Source: an uncultured Sphingomonas sp.
GTDB lineage: Bacteria > Pseudomonadota > Alphaproteobacteria > Sphingomonadales > Sphingomonadaceae
Assembly (NCBI GenBank): GCA_913775975.1
Contig: CAJYLQ010000006.1
Span: 1-56,736 of the forward strand
DNA: 56,736 nucleotides
Direction of reading: 5' to 3'
Part shown: one piece after another, positions 8,861-17,911 of the stretch
Numbering within the stretch: the stretch's first letter is position 1
Layout of the letters: every line of letters begins with the position of its first letter
The notes under the pieces: generated by a model
What the model saw: the letters and a program-made list of their open reading frames with translations, nothing else
Database searches by the model: none
Told to the model about the DNA's origin: nothing
Translations under genes and position numbers: made by a program

Positions 8861-8879
8861 TTGGTCGATTACCGACCAA
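8861..8879. promoter_or_regulatory. 19-base palindrome upstream of the LacI gene
   Basis: TTGGTCG and CGACCAA (8861-8867, 8873-8879) form a perfect 7-base inverted repeat around ATTAC. It lies between the end of the GH9 gene and the LacI start. No T run follows on the minus strand, so an operator is more likely than a terminator; it differs from the CG-centred sites of the locus. Confidence 0.4.
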
Positions 8880-8891
8880 GTCGCGCGATAA

Positions 8892-11450
8892 TCACCGATC
8901 CGCCTCCAGCGCCTGCGCCGCGCGGGCGAGCGCGATGTACGACGCGCCCTCTGGCACGACATATTCGTTTTCGCCCCAGAAGAACGGCCAATCGTCGCGA
9001 TTTTCAGGGTAATCCGGTTTCAGCACCAGCACGCCGGGCACGACACCGCCGGGGATGAAGGTGAAATCGGCGCGGTTGTTGCCATAGGCGACCTCCTTCG
9101 ACAGCGCGCCCACGCCCGACACGAACGACCGGTCGGAGGCGGGATGGTGCCCGTGCAGATAATCGAGCGCACGGTGAACGGTGCCCGCATCGACCAGCTC
9201 GGGGAAGGCGCGGTGCAGCGCATAGCCGGCCAGGCCGAAGCCCAGCACGCTGCCATTACCCGCCCAGCCGCCGGTGGTGATCGGCACGCCATAGGGGTTG
9301 GCGGTCTTCGCTTTTTCGGCGTCGGCGGCCCATTTCCGCACGGCGGGGATCAGCGAGGCGCGATAGCTGGCGGGCATGAACGGGATCGCCTTCACCATCG
9401 GGCCCGCGCTGAAGCCGAAGAAGCGCGTCATCGCGGGCGCCAGTTCGGCGATCCGCGCCGCATATTGCTGGTCGCCGGTCGCCGCGAGCAATTCCACCGC
9501 CGCGCCGAACTCTTCCGCCTCCAGCGGGCCGCCCGTCGTGTTGCCGTGGCGGAAGGTGTCGGGGGCGTGGCTGTGCTCGTCCTTCCACACCGCCACCGCG
9601 CGGTCGAGGCAGCGTTTTGCAAAGGCGTCGTCGCGGCCCTTCCACGCGCGCGCGGTCGCCGCCAGCGCCGCAGCGGCGCCGTAATCCAGCGCCGACGCCT
9701 TGCTGGTGAAGGCCCAGCGATCGTCGGGCGTGCCGCTGCGCCCGCCCTTGCTGTCATAGGCACGCTCATAGGGTTTCAGCTTCGGGTCGTAGACCAGCCC
9801 GTCCGTCTTGGTCGCGGCATCGCCCAGATGGGTGTACTGGCCGACGTCCGGCTCGACGATGCCGTTGATCGCATGGCCGACCGCGTCGAACTGCGCGAGC
9901 AGCTGGATGCTGCCGTGGCGGATCTGCTGCAGGATGTCGGGCGTGCCGTCGGGCACGTGCATCTCCACCCGCCGCGTATCCCAGTCGACCGACACCGTGT
10001 CGCGATCGGGCGCGAAGTCGTGCCACACATCCGCCAGCTGCACGATCACCTGATATTGCGTCTGGGTGCGGATATCGAAATCGCCCGCATCCAGCCAGCC
10101 GCCGACCGCCAGGCCGGGAATATGCTCGCCCGGCTTGTAGGGCGTGTCGGTGGTCGGCCCCTGGCGATAGAGGTCAATATGTTCGTGATTGACCGGCGCC
10201 TGCCGCGCATCGTCGCGATGCGGGTCGCCATGCCACATGCGATATCCCTCGTTGACGGCCATATGGTCCATCGCGATCGGCAGATAGACGTCGCTGGTCA
10301 GGTGCCAAGCGTCGTCGAACAGGTGGCTGCGGATCGGGAAGGGCGCGGTGCGCGTGCCGCTATATTCCAGCATATAGGTGCCGGGCGTCGTCACCCCGCT
10401 GAAATCCACCTGCCGGTAGCGATAGCGCAGGTAATTGCCCCAATCCTTCGCGGGCGGCAGCGCCACGGGCGTCACCGTGCCCGTATCCGATACGCGCAAC
10501 AGGCGAGGTTGGAGCGCGCGGGCGTCGTCGCGATCCAGCTCGATCGTCGCGATCTTCGTGGCATCGGGCAGATAGCCCAGCTGCGAATGGCCGATCACCG
10601 GCGGACGCAGCCAGCCGGGCACGCTGGCCGCGTCCAGCGTCCATTCCACCACCTTGCCCGTCCGGCCGCCCGGCAGCAGCTGGCGCACGACATACCAGCC
10701 GTTCTGCGCCTGGTTGCGCCCGTCGAACAGCGAAAGGCTGCCCTCTCGCGTGGCGATCGCGACGCGCCGGGCGGCATCCTCCGGCGACAGGACGAGCTGC
10801 CGGCCGGTGGCGAAGGGCAGCGGCTCCGCGCCCGGCCCGTCGCTGCGGCCGCTGGCGGCGTTGCGCTCCGGCGTCAGCGTCATCGCGTCGTTGGGGTAGC
10901 GGGGGAACAGCGCCGGCTTTCCATCGGCGGTATAGGATCGGTGAAAATAGGCCGACGGCACGAATTCCAGGTTCAGCCCCGCCTTTCCCACCATCGCGGC
11001 CGGCAGCGGCTGATCGAGCAGGACCGACAGCACGATCGCCGCGCCGCGCCGTTCCGCGCGGACGGTGTATTGGAAGTCGGGGTAGCGCATCACCGCCTCG
11101 ATCACGCCCGCCGCCTTGTCGACGCGGCGGCTGACGAACTGGTCTGCGGGATCCCACTGGCCCGGCGTCGCGGCGAGGCGCACGTCGCCGTTGGTCGCGG
11201 TGCGCAGGCCCTGCTGGATCAGCTCCAGCCCACTGATCTTGGCGTCCGCGAACAGCCCCTCGTTGACGTTGGAGAAGACCAGCCAGTTCACCCCCGGCGC
11301 CTCGAAATAGTCCGATCGATCGAGCCGCAGTGGGGCGGGGGCAGGGGCGGGGGACGCTGCCGCCCGCCTTTGCTGCGCGAGCGCCGGCATCACGGATATG
11401 CCGCCGATCAGGGCGGCGATCAGCAGCATCCGGCGATGGGATTTCGACAC
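8892..11450 (-). CDS. Secreted glycoside hydrolase family 9 enzyme
   Basis: An 852-residue exported protein (signal peptide to about residue 26, ALAQQ). Residues 40-280 form an extra N-terminal region of beta character, 285-375 look like the CelD_N immunoglobulin-like domain (IGHSQLGYLPDATKIATIELD, TPGTYMLEYSG), and the rest is the (alpha/alpha)6 catalytic domain. The GH9 signature is seen as GGWLDAGDF (D454, D457), with E829 in GENEYVVPEGASY as the likely general acid. Typical activity is endo-beta-1,4-glucanase or xyloglucanase. Start GTG 11450 has AGGAGA six bases upstream; a GTG at 11456 overlaps the previous stop. It is co-transcribed with the alpha/beta hydrolase. Confidence 0.82.
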   Translation of the reverse strand: MSKSHRRMLLIAALIGGISVMPALAQQRRAAASPAPAPAPLRLDRSDYFEAPGVNWLVFSNVNEGLFADAKISGLELIQQGLRTATNGDVRLAATPGQWDPADQFVSRRVDKAAGVIEAVMRYPDFQYTVRAERRGAAIVLSVLLDQPLPAAMVGKAGLNLEFVPSAYFHRSYTADGKPALFPRYPNDAMTLTPERNAASGRSDGPGAEPLPFATGRQLVLSPEDAARRVAIATREGSLSLFDGRNQAQNGWYVVRQLLPGGRTGKVVEWTLDAASVPGWLRPPVIGHSQLGYLPDATKIATIELDRDDARALQPRLLRVSDTGTVTPVALPPAKDWGNYLRYRYRQVDFSGVTTPGTYMLEYSGTRTAPFPIRSHLFDDAWHLTSDVYLPIAMDHMAVNEGYRMWHGDPHRDDARQAPVNHEHIDLYRQGPTTDTPYKPGEHIPGLAVGGWLDAGDFDIRTQTQYQVIVQLADVWHDFAPDRDTVSVDWDTRRVEMHVPDGTPDILQQIRHGSIQLLAQFDAVGHAINGIVEPDVGQYTHLGDAATKTDGLVYDPKLKPYERAYDSKGGRSGTPDDRWAFTSKASALDYGAAAALAATARAWKGRDDAFAKRCLDRAVAVWKDEHSHAPDTFRHGNTTGGPLEAEEFGAAVELLAATGDQQYAARIAELAPAMTRFFGFSAGPMVKAIPFMPASYRASLIPAVRKWAADAEKAKTANPYGVPITTGGWAGNGSVLGFGLAGYALHRAFPELVDAGTVHRALDYLHGHHPASDRSFVSGVGALSKEVAYGNNRADFTFIPGGVVPGVLVLKPDYPENRDDWPFFWGENEYVVPEGASYIALARAAQALEADR

Positions 11451-11452
11451 GC

Positions 11453-12406
11453 TCACTCTCCTGAACCGTTCTTTATCGTCTCGTTCGACAGCAGGGCGTT
11501 GCGCCGGATCGTCACGCGCGGGTCGCGGCACCAACCGCAATCCGCCCCGGCAAAGCGGCGGCTGGCGCGCGCATCGCCCTTCAGCCGCCAGTCCAGCCAC
11601 GCGGTCACGACTTCCGCCGCGATGCCCCCATGCGGCTGCATATAGGTGCCGCCATGGCCGACCGGCACATCGACCAGCGCGGCCGGGATCCGCGTGATGC
11701 GGCCGAAATCGTCGCTGCCATTGGCATGGGCGATGTCGGTAGGCCCGCCCAGCACGTACAGCGTCGATCCGTGCAGCTTCGCCAGCAAAGCTTTGTCGGA
11801 CACGATGCCGGGAATGGGATTCGTGCCTGCCGGGAAGAAGCCGCTGTTCATGATGACGCTGGTGGTAACACGAGGCTCGGCGGCGACGACCAGCGCCTGC
11901 AACCCGCCGCAGCTCCACCCCGAAACCGCGATCGCATCCGTCTTCACATGGCCGCGAAGAGGGCTGCCGGCGCGGCCATTCTCGCGCACCGCCCAGTCGA
12001 TCGCGTCGGACAAGAGATGCGTCTGCGTCTGCGCCGTCAGCCCGCCGCCACCGCCGGCCGCGGGGGGCTTGGCCGGACCGGGGCGGGGGATCGTGCCCGA
12101 TGCGATCACCAGATAGCCGTGGGAGGCGATCTCCAGCAGGTGGTTGCGCGACGCGGTGCCGTCCGCCCCGCAGCCGCCATTGCCGAAGACGTAGATGGGC
12201 AGCCGCGTGCGCCCGAGCGCATTCAGGTCGGCGGGGCGGTACACGACATGGTCGGGCAGATCGGCACGCTCTTCGAACACCGCCGGAAAACGGCCGCTGC
12301 CATGTTCGGTCGCCGGTTCCGCCGCGCCGGCCAGCGCCGCCGCGACCAGCCCCATGCCAAGACAGGCGCCCTTCGTGATTCGCCGCTGCCAGCCTGCCGC
12401 CATCAT
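11453..12406 (-). CDS. Secreted alpha/beta hydrolase (esterase-like)
   Basis: A 317-residue exported hydrolase (signal peptide in the first 30 residues, ALAGAAEP). The nucleophile elbow GWSCGG places the catalytic serine at 165; FGNGGCGADG near residue 75 fits the oxyanion strand. GHGGTYMQPHGG near residue 270 probably carries the catalytic histidine. In this setting it may remove ester groups from the polysaccharide, but the substrate is unknown. Start 12406 (or ATG 12403) follows GGGAGAGAGG; the longer frame to 12490 has no leader-like N-terminus. Its stop lies two bases before the GH9 start, so the pair is an operon under the operator-like site at 12446. Confidence 0.75.
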   Translation of the reverse strand: MMAAGWQRRITKGACLGMGLVAAALAGAAEPATEHGSGRFPAVFEERADLPDHVVYRPADLNALGRTRLPIYVFGNGGCGADGTASRNHLLEIASHGYLVIASGTIPRPGPAKPPAAGGGGGLTAQTQTHLLSDAIDWAVRENGRAGSPLRGHVKTDAIAVSGWSCGGLQALVVAAEPRVTTSVIMNSGFFPAGTNPIPGIVSDKALLAKLHGSTLYVLGGPTDIAHANGSDDFGRITRIPAALVDVPVGHGGTYMQPHGGIAAEVVTAWLDWRLKGDARASRRFAGADCGWCRDPRVTIRRNALLSNETIKNGSGE

Positions 12407-12445
12407 CCTCTCTCCCATGTCCGCCTCGCTATCACGATGGCCCGA

Positions 12446-12459
12446 TGTTAGCGCCAACG
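12446..12459. promoter_or_regulatory. LacI/XylR-type operator-like palindrome (hydrolase-GH9)
   Basis: TGTTAGCGCCAACG matches the ideal palindrome TGTTAGCGCTAACA at 12 of 14 positions. It lies 40 bases upstream of the alpha/beta hydrolase start on the minus strand. The centre is GCGC rather than the ACGT of the sites at 4729 and 4883. Confidence 0.5.
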
Positions 12460-12546
12460 TGAAGCAAGTCCGGAAGGTGCGCAACGGCAATCCGCCGGCT
12501 TTTCAGCGCGACGCGCGGCACCAACCGTTTGCAGTCATCACAAAAG

Positions 12547-12574
12547 TTGACGCGCTACCATTTGCCGTTAGCCT
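12547..12574 (+). promoter_or_regulatory. Promoter with overlapping operator half-site
   Basis: TTGACG (12547-12552), a 16-base spacer and TAGCCT (12569-12574) make a plausible promoter for the rightward genes at 12642 and 13358. The same -35 runs into CGCTACCA (12553-12560), a perfect half of a TGGTAGCGCTACCA-type operator; the left half is degenerate. Confidence 0.4.
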
Positions 12575-12641
12575 CGGCATCGGATTGGGAAGCCGGCGGC
12601 GTTCGACCATCGGCCCGATCGGTTCGGAGGGAGAGGGCACG

Positions 12642-13328
12642 ATGCGCCGCTTGGCAATGCTTGCAGGGTTCATGGCGGCGGCCGCGCCGGCTGCGGCGCA
12701 GACACCGCCGCCACAGGTGCCGCCGCTCTCGGACTATTTCCAGCCCGTCACCGCCGCCCCCGCCGCGCCCGATGCTGACGGTTTCCTGCGTCGCTGGCTG
12801 ATCCTGGAGCCGGTGGCGAAGCCCAACCGGACGAATGCCGTCTTCACCGGCACCTATGTGCGCGACGCGCTGCGACCCGCGACCTATCCCGGCCGCTGGG
12901 CGGCGCTGCCGCGCGAAGGTCAGACGGTGCGCGCGGGCGAGCAGACGCTGCGCTGGCATGCCTATGATTCGCGGCTGTGGGACGCGAAGCTCTTCAACCT
13001 TGCCCAGGCGCTGGGCAAGCCGACCTATGGCGTGATCTTCTGGGTCGCGACGGTCGTGAACAGCCCGCGAGAGATGCGCGACGTGCGCCTGGCGGTCGGT
13101 TCCAACTCCGCGTCGCGCTGGTGGCTGAACGGCGCGAACGTCGCCGACCTGTACGACGATCGCCGGATGGTGATGGACGATGTGCTGTCCGACCGGATCA
13201 CGCTGAAGAAGGGGCGCAACGTCCTGCGCGGGGCGATCATCAACGGGCCCGGGCTCAGCGATTTCGCGGTGCGCTTCGTCGATACGGGCGGGCAGCCGGT
13301 CCGCGACCTGACCGTGACTGTCCAGTGA
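12642..13328 (+). CDS. Secreted protein of unknown function in sugar locus
   Basis: A 228-residue exported protein (signal peptide to about residue 20, APAAAQ) behind a strong GGAGGGAGAGG ribosome site. The mature part reads FLRRWLILEPVAKPNRTNAVFTGTYVRDAL, then GEQTLRWHAYDSRLWDAKLFNLAQALGKPTYGVIFWVATVV, RLAVGSNSASRWWLNGANV and LKKGRNVLRGAIINGPGLSDFAVRF. The last two blocks resemble the beta-sandwich modules seen beside glycoside hydrolases and acetylxylan esterases, where a WWLNG-like loop and a terminal DFAVRF strand are common. I see no catalytic triad, so a binding or accessory role is more likely than an enzyme. It precedes a GH43 gene by 29 bases, same strand. Confidence 0.65.
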   Translation: MRRLAMLAGFMAAAAPAAAQTPPPQVPPLSDYFQPVTAAPAAPDADGFLRRWLILEPVAKPNRTNAVFTGTYVRDALRPATYPGRWAALPREGQTVRAGEQTLRWHAYDSRLWDAKLFNLAQALGKPTYGVIFWVATVVNSPREMRDVRLAVGSNSASRWWLNGANVADLYDDRRMVMDDVLSDRITLKKGRNVLRGAIINGPGLSDFAVRFVDTGGQPVRDLTVTVQ

Positions 13329-13357
13329 CCCGCCCCATGATCCCCGGAGCTTCGCCG

Positions 13358-14800
13358 ATGCGCCCCGCGCCCTTCACCGCCGGCCTCGCGCTGGCTCTTG
13401 CCGCCGCCACCCCCGCCGCCGCGCAGCTGGCGGGCGAGGTGTTCATCCACGATCCCTCCACCGTCACCCAGTCCGACGGCAAATGGTACACGTTCGGCAC
13501 GCGCGGCGGCGGCCTGATCTCCGACGATGGCTGGACGTGGCGGAGCGGGGCGGTGCGCACCGGCGGCGGTGTCGCGCCCGACATCATCAGGATCGGCGAT
13601 CGCTATTACGTCGCCTATGCGGTCGGCGGCGGCGGCATGTCGGGCGGCCATGCCAGCGACGTGAAGATCATGTGGACGAAGACGCTCGATCCCAAATCTC
13701 CCGACTTCGGCTATCACGACGTCGGCACGGTCGCGTCGAGCAACGGCGTCGAGAATAACGACGCGATCGATCCCGCCTTCCTGCTGGCCGATGGCCGTCT
13801 GTGGCTCAGCTACGGCACCTATTTCGGCGCGATCCGCATCGTCGAGCTGGACCCGGCGACGGGCCAGCGGATGGCGGGCAACCAGCCGGTCGATATCGCG
13901 ATCGACATGGAGGCGACGGCGCTGATGCATCGCGACGGTTGGTATTACCTGCTGGGCACGCACGGCACCTGCTGCGACGGGCCGAACTCCACCTACAATA
14001 TCCGCGTCGGCCGGTCGCGCAGTCCGCTGGGCCCCTATGTCGATGCGATGGGCCAGCCGCTGCTGAAGGGCGGCGGCAAGCTGGTGGTCAGCGCACGCGG
14101 CCGGGCGATGGGGCCGGGGCATTTCGGCCTGATCGACCTTGGCGGCGACATGCAGAAATTCTCGATGCACTACGAGGCGGACATGAACCGCTCCGGGCGC
14201 AGCGTGCTGGCGATCGAGCCGCTGCTGTGGCGCGACGGCTGGCCCGTCGCGGGCGCGAACGTCCGGCCGGGCAGCTACGAGATCAAGTCGGAACGCAGCG
14301 GCAACGCGCTGCAACTGCTGACCGACTTCGTCCGCATCCCGTTCGACGCGCGGCGCAGCTTCATGGCCAAGCCGACCGATCCGGTGGAATCGCTGCCCGG
14401 CCAGAGCCTGGCGGAAGATAGCGCCGGCTGGCCGGCGGGCCCCGTACGGGTGGACATGGCCGCCTATATGATCCGCCCGCACCAGCAATGGACGGTGACG
14501 CCGGTGCCGGCCGCCGGCGGCTATATGGGCGCGCCGTTCTACCGGATCACGATCGCCGGCACCGAGCGCGCGCTCGCCGCGACCGGCGCGGGGGAGGTGG
14601 AGGCAGTGCCGCGCTTCACCGGCGCCGACGCGCAGCTGTGGCGGATCGACCAGCTGACCGACGGCAGCTACCGCATCACGCCTAAGGTGCAGGCCAAGGG
14701 CGAGGACACCGCGCTGATGGCGATCGGCACCAGCACGGTGACGCTGACCCGCTTCGATCCGAAGAGCGACGCCGGGCGCTGGCGGTTCATGGAGCGGTAG
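13358..14800 (+). CDS. Secreted GH43 arabinanase-like enzyme with C-terminal module
   Basis: A 480-residue exported enzyme (signal peptide to about residue 23, AAAQL). The propeller domain has D32 (FIHDPST), D138 (DAIDPAF) and E185 (IDMEATAL) in the positions of catalytic base, modulator and acid; GGVAPDI and GPGHFG are like those of endo-alpha-1,5-L-arabinanases. From about residue 305 a second domain begins (PGSYEIKSERSGNALQL, MIRPHQQWTVTPV, AQLWRIDQLTDGSYRI), which looks like a ricin-type beta-trefoil with QxW repeats and may bind carbohydrate. Start 13358 has GGAGC eight bases upstream; ATG 13337 has none. Likely substrate is arabinan or arabinosyl side chains. Confidence 0.8.
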   Translation: MRPAPFTAGLALALAAATPAAAQLAGEVFIHDPSTVTQSDGKWYTFGTRGGGLISDDGWTWRSGAVRTGGGVAPDIIRIGDRYYVAYAVGGGGMSGGHASDVKIMWTKTLDPKSPDFGYHDVGTVASSNGVENNDAIDPAFLLADGRLWLSYGTYFGAIRIVELDPATGQRMAGNQPVDIAIDMEATALMHRDGWYYLLGTHGTCCDGPNSTYNIRVGRSRSPLGPYVDAMGQPLLKGGGKLVVSARGRAMGPGHFGLIDLGGDMQKFSMHYEADMNRSGRSVLAIEPLLWRDGWPVAGANVRPGSYEIKSERSGNALQLLTDFVRIPFDARRSFMAKPTDPVESLPGQSLAEDSAGWPAGPVRVDMAAYMIRPHQQWTVTPVPAAGGYMGAPFYRITIAGTERALAATGAGEVEAVPRFTGADAQLWRIDQLTDGSYRITPKVQAKGEDTALMAIGTSTVTLTRFDPKSDAGRWRFMER

Positions 14801-14978
14801 GGCTTCAAGCCTCTCCCCTTCAGGAGCGTCGGGTGAAACGCGCGCCCGCGCGTTTCAGGTCAGGCTGAAAGCCTGACCGACCCGATACTGGGTTGGGGTG
14901 GCGAGTAGCCATAGGCGTGGCGCTCGCGGAAGCGCCCCACCCCCGGCCCCTCCCCTGAAGGGGAGGGGTGTTAACTGC

Positions 14979-15053
14979 CGTTCGTGTCGAGCGCAGTCGA
15001 GACACCCTGCGGAACGCTGGCGGCTCTTCTTCGACTTCGCTCAGGACGAGCGG
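14979..15053. repeat. Sphingomonad REP-like inverted element
   Basis: The left arm contains GAGCGCAGTCGA and the right arm, read on the minus strand, GAGCGAAGTCGA, each flanked by CGTTCGTG/CGCTCGTC-like ends. This GAGCGnAGTCGA pair is the palindromic repeat scattered between genes in many sphingomonads (from memory of such genomes). Confidence 0.65.
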
Positions 15054-15060
15054 CGCGCAT

Positions 15061-15099
15061 AAAAAGGGAGGACCGGGTTACCCCGATCCTCCCCTTTTT
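15061..15099. terminator. Bidirectional intrinsic terminator
   Basis: AAAAAGGGAGGA and TCCTCCCCTTTTT flank a CGGG/CCCG inner stem, giving a long hairpin with an A run on one side and a T run on the other. It would end both the leftward xylA operon and the rightward GH43 transcript. Confidence 0.8.
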
Positions 15100-15109
15100 C
15101 GCAGTCATA

Positions 15110-15131
15110 CGGGAGGGCGGTAGCCCTCCCG
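15110..15131. terminator. Perfect 9-base hairpin after xylA
   Basis: CGGGAGGGC (15110-15118) and GCCCTCCCG (15123-15131) around GGTA, seven bases beyond the xylA stop. It sits before the main terminator and may protect the 3' end of the mRNA. Confidence 0.55.
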
Positions 15132-15137
15132 CCGTCA

Positions 15138-16460
15138 TCACACGAAGCGGTTGATGATGTTCTCCAGCCGCTCCTGCTTGCCCGACTTGTGCTGCGGGTT
15201 CAGGTCGCGCTCGATCGCCAGGTCGGCGATATCGGCCAGGCTGGTGCCCTCAGCGTGGATCTTCTGACCCAGCTCGCTCTCCCATCCGGCGTAGCGATCC
15301 TTCTTGAACTGATCGAGGCGACCGTCCTGGATGATCTTCTCCGCGTTCAGCAGCGCCGCCGCGACGACATCGACGCCGCCGATATGGCCGTGCAGCAGAT
15401 CCTCTGCGTCGACCGACTGGCGACGCACCTTCGCATCGAAGTTGAAGCCGCCGGTGGTGAAGCCGCCCGCCCGGATGATCTCCAGCACCGCCAGCGTCGA
15501 CTCCTCGACCGAGTTCGGGAACTGGTCCGTATCCCAGCCATTCTGCGGGTCGCCGCGATTGGCGTCGATCGAGCCGAAGATACCCAGCGCACCCGCCGTC
15601 GCGATCTCATGCTCGAACGTGTGGCTGGCCAGCGTGGCGTGGTTCGCCTCGATGTTCACCTTGACCTCGTTCTCCAGGCCGTACCGCTTCAGGAAGCCGT
15701 ACACGGTCGCGGTGTCGAAGTCGTACTGGTGCTTCGTCGGCTCGAACGGCTTCGGCTCGATCAGGATCGTGCCCTTGAAGCCGATCTTGTGCTTGTGCTC
15801 GACGACCAGGCTCAGGAAGCGGCCGTAATTGTCCAGCTCGCGCTTCAGGTCGGTGTTGATGAGCGTCTCATAGCCCTCGCGACCGCCCCACAGGACGTAG
15901 TTCGAACCGCCCAGGCGATGCGTCGCCTCCAGCGCGGCGCGGACCTGCATCGCGCCGAACGCGAACACTTCCGGGTTCGGGTTGGTCGCGCCGCCGGCGG
16001 CGTAGCGCGGGTCGGAGAACAGGTTCGCCGTGCCCCACAGCAGCTTGACGTCGGAGCCGGACTGCAGCTGCTCCAGATGGTCGACCGCCGCCCCGAAGCG
16101 CGACTGGAATTCGGAAACGGTGCTCGCCGCCTCCATCACGTCGACGTCGTGGAAGCAGTAGAAGGGCAGGTCCAGCTTCTTGATGAACTCGAACGCGACC
16201 TCGCGCTTCGCCGCCGCCGCCTCGGCGGCATGGGCATGCGCCTGCCACGGGCGGTGGAAGGTGCCGGGACCGAACACGTCCGACCCCTGCCAGCAGAAGG
16301 TGTGCCACATGCAGACGGCGAAGCGCAGCTGCTCTTCCATCGTCTTGCCCAGAACGACGCGGTTCTTGTCGTAGAAGCGATAGGCGAGCTCGTTGTCGCT
16401 GTCAGGGCCTTCGTATTTGATCGTCGGCAGCTGGGCGAAATAGTCGGTAATGCTGGACAT
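15138..16460 (-). CDS. xylA: Xylose isomerase
   Basis: A 440-residue cytoplasmic metalloenzyme converting D-xylose to D-xylulose. Length and sequence fit the class II (long) xylose isomerases. H104 and D107 lie in [11 protein letters not shown] (the ring-opening histidine pair), the metal and substrate residues are visible in [33 protein letters not shown] and [20 protein letters not shown]. Start 16460 overlaps the xylB stop by one base (TGATG), placing it last in the GH43-xylB-xylA operon. Two hairpins and an intrinsic terminator follow. The isomerase route contrasts with the oxidative xylose pathway of Caulobacter. Confidence 0.97.
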   Translation of the reverse strand: MSSITDYFAQLPTIKYEGPDSDNELAYRFYDKNRVVLGKTMEEQLRFAVCMWHTFCWQGSDVFGPGTFHRPWQAHAHAAEAAAAKREVAFEFIKKLDLPFYCFHDVDVMEAASTVSEFQSRFGAAVDHLEQLQSGSDVKLLWGTANLFSDPRYAAGGATNPNPEVFAFGAMQVRAALEATHRLGGSNYVLWGGREGYETLINTDLKRELDNYGRFLSLVVEHKHKIGFKGTILIEPKPFEPTKHQYDFDTATVYGFLKRYGLENEVKVNIEANHATLASHTFEHEIATAGALGIFGSIDANRGDPQNGWDTDQFPNSVEESTLAVLEIIRAGGFTTGGFNFDAKVRRQSVDAEDLLHGHIGGVDVVAAALLNAEKIIQDGRLDQFKKDRYAGWESELGQKIHAEGTSLADIADLAIERDLNPQHKSGKQERLENIINRFV

Positions 16461-17911
16461 CAGGAACCTTTCTTGGGCGTGATGCGGGGATAGGCTTGGC
16501 GGAAGACCGCCTTGCGGGGAGCGAGAAGGTCGACGAGCGCGGGATCGGGTTCGATCCGCGACGCGACGGGCGGGGCGACGCAGACCTCGGCGGGGCTGCC
16601 GCCGTCGACCGCGATCTGGGCGAGGCGCGCGGCGCCGAGCGCGGGCCCGACCTCGCCGCCCTTGAGGTAGACGAGCGGCGTATCGAACGCGGCGGCGATG
16701 ATGCGGCCCCAGTAACCCGAGCGCGCGCCGCCGCCGATCACGGACAGCTGCTGCACCTGCGTACCTGCATCGCGCAGCGCGTCGAGGCCGTCGGCGAGCG
16801 CGAAGGCGACGCCCTCCAGCACCGCCTGCGCCAGCCGACCGGCGTCGGTATCGTTGTCGAGCCCCAGGAACGCGCCGCGCACCCGCGCGTCGTTATGCGG
16901 CGTCCGCTCGCCCGACAGATAGGGGAGGAAGATCTCGCCCCCCGTGCCCGGCCCGGCCGCCTCGGCGCGCGCGAAAAGGTCCGCCGCGCCCGCCGCGCCG
17001 GTCAGCCGCGCCACCCAGTCGATGCAGGAGGCGGCCGACAGGTGCACGCTCATCTGGTGCCACATGTTCGGCAGGCAGTGGCAGAAAGCATGGACCGCGC
17101 GCGCCGGATTGGGGCGGAAGTCGTCGGTCGCTACGAAGATCACGCCCGACGTGCCGAGCGACAGCAGTGCGTCGCCGTCCTTCACCACGCCGACGCCCGC
17201 CGCGCCCGCCGCATTGTCGCCGCCACCGGCGACGACGGGAACGGGGGGGATGCCCCACAATTCGGCGACGTCGGCGCGCAGCGTGCCGGTGATCTCCGAG
17301 CCCTCGTACAGGCGCGGCATCGCGGCTTCCGACAGGCCGGTCGCGGCCAGCATCGTGTCGCTCCAGCGCCGCGCCGCGACGTCGACCCACAAGGTGCCGG
17401 CGGCGTCCGACAGGTCGGACGCCTTGTCGCCCGTCATCCGCAGCCGGACATAATCCTTCGGCAGCAGGACGGTGCGAACCTTGTCGAAGACGTCCGCCTC
17501 GTTCTTGCGCACCCACGCCAGCTTGGGCGCGGTGAAGCCGGGCATGGCGATGTTGCCGGTGATCCGGCGCAGGTCCGGCACCGCCTCTTCCAGTTCCGCG
17601 CATTCCGCGTCGCAGCGGCCGTCGTTCCATAGGATCGCGGGGCGCAGGGGGCGATCGTCTTCGCCCAGCAGCGTCGCGCCGTGCATCTGCCCGGCAAGCC
17701 CGATGCCGCGCACCGAGCGGCGCATCGCCGGATCGATCGCTTGCACCGCGGCGGTGGTGGCGAGCCACCACGCCTCCGGATCCTGTTCCGACCAGAGCGG
17801 CTGCGGACGCTGCACGCTGAGCGCCGCCGTGCCCTGGCCGACGACCGCGCCGCTTTCGTCGAGGATAACCGCCTTGACGCCCGACGTGCCGATATCGATG
17901 CCGAGGAACAT
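16460..17911 (-). CDS. xylB: Xylulokinase
   Basis: A 483-residue FGGY-family kinase phosphorylating D-xylulose to the pentose phosphate pathway intermediate xylulose 5-phosphate. Visible are the N-terminal phosphate loop ([14 protein letters not shown]), the substrate motif QMHG near residue 76, the catalytic base D232 in [21 protein letters not shown], and the C-terminal [16 protein letters not shown] motif. Start 17911 is inferred from the one-base overlap with the upstream GH43 stop; the open frame upstream of it is GH43 sequence in another frame. It overlaps xylA by one base. Confidence 0.96.
   Translation of the reverse strand: MFLGIDIGTSGVKAVILDESGAVVGQGTAALSVQRPQPLWSEQDPEAWWLATTAAVQAIDPAMRRSVRGIGLAGQMHGATLLGEDDRPLRPAILWNDGRCDAECAELEEAVPDLRRITGNIAMPGFTAPKLAWVRKNEADVFDKVRTVLLPKDYVRLRMTGDKASDLSDAAGTLWVDVAARRWSDTMLAATGLSEAAMPRLYEGSEITGTLRADVAELWGIPPVPVVAGGGDNAAGAAGVGVVKDGDALLSLGTSGVIFVATDDFRPNPARAVHAFCHCLPNMWHQMSVHLSAASCIDWVARLTGAAGAADLFARAEAAGPGTGGEIFLPYLSGERTPHNDARVRGAFLGLDNDTDAGRLAQAVLEGVAFALADGLDALRDAGTQVQQLSVIGGGARSGYWGRIIAAAFDTPLVYLKGGEVGPALGAARLAQIAVDGGSPAEVCVAPPVASRIEPDPALVDLLAPRKAVFRQAYPRITPKKGS

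Larger units (their letters stand above)
14801..15137. repeat. Hairpin-rich convergent intergenic region
   Basis: A 337-base gap between convergent operons. It holds perfect or near-perfect inverted repeats at 14835-14856 (10-base arms), 14858-14878 (9), 14947-14968 (10), 14979-15053 (REP-like), 15061-15099 (terminator) and 15110-15131 (9). No ORF with a ribosome site is present. Confidence 0.8.

Noticed and set aside
14835..14968. tRNA-like or riboswitch-like fold from adjacent hairpins
   Set aside because: The three stems are unconnected perfect palindromes without conserved tRNA boxes, an anticodon arm or a CCA-like end.
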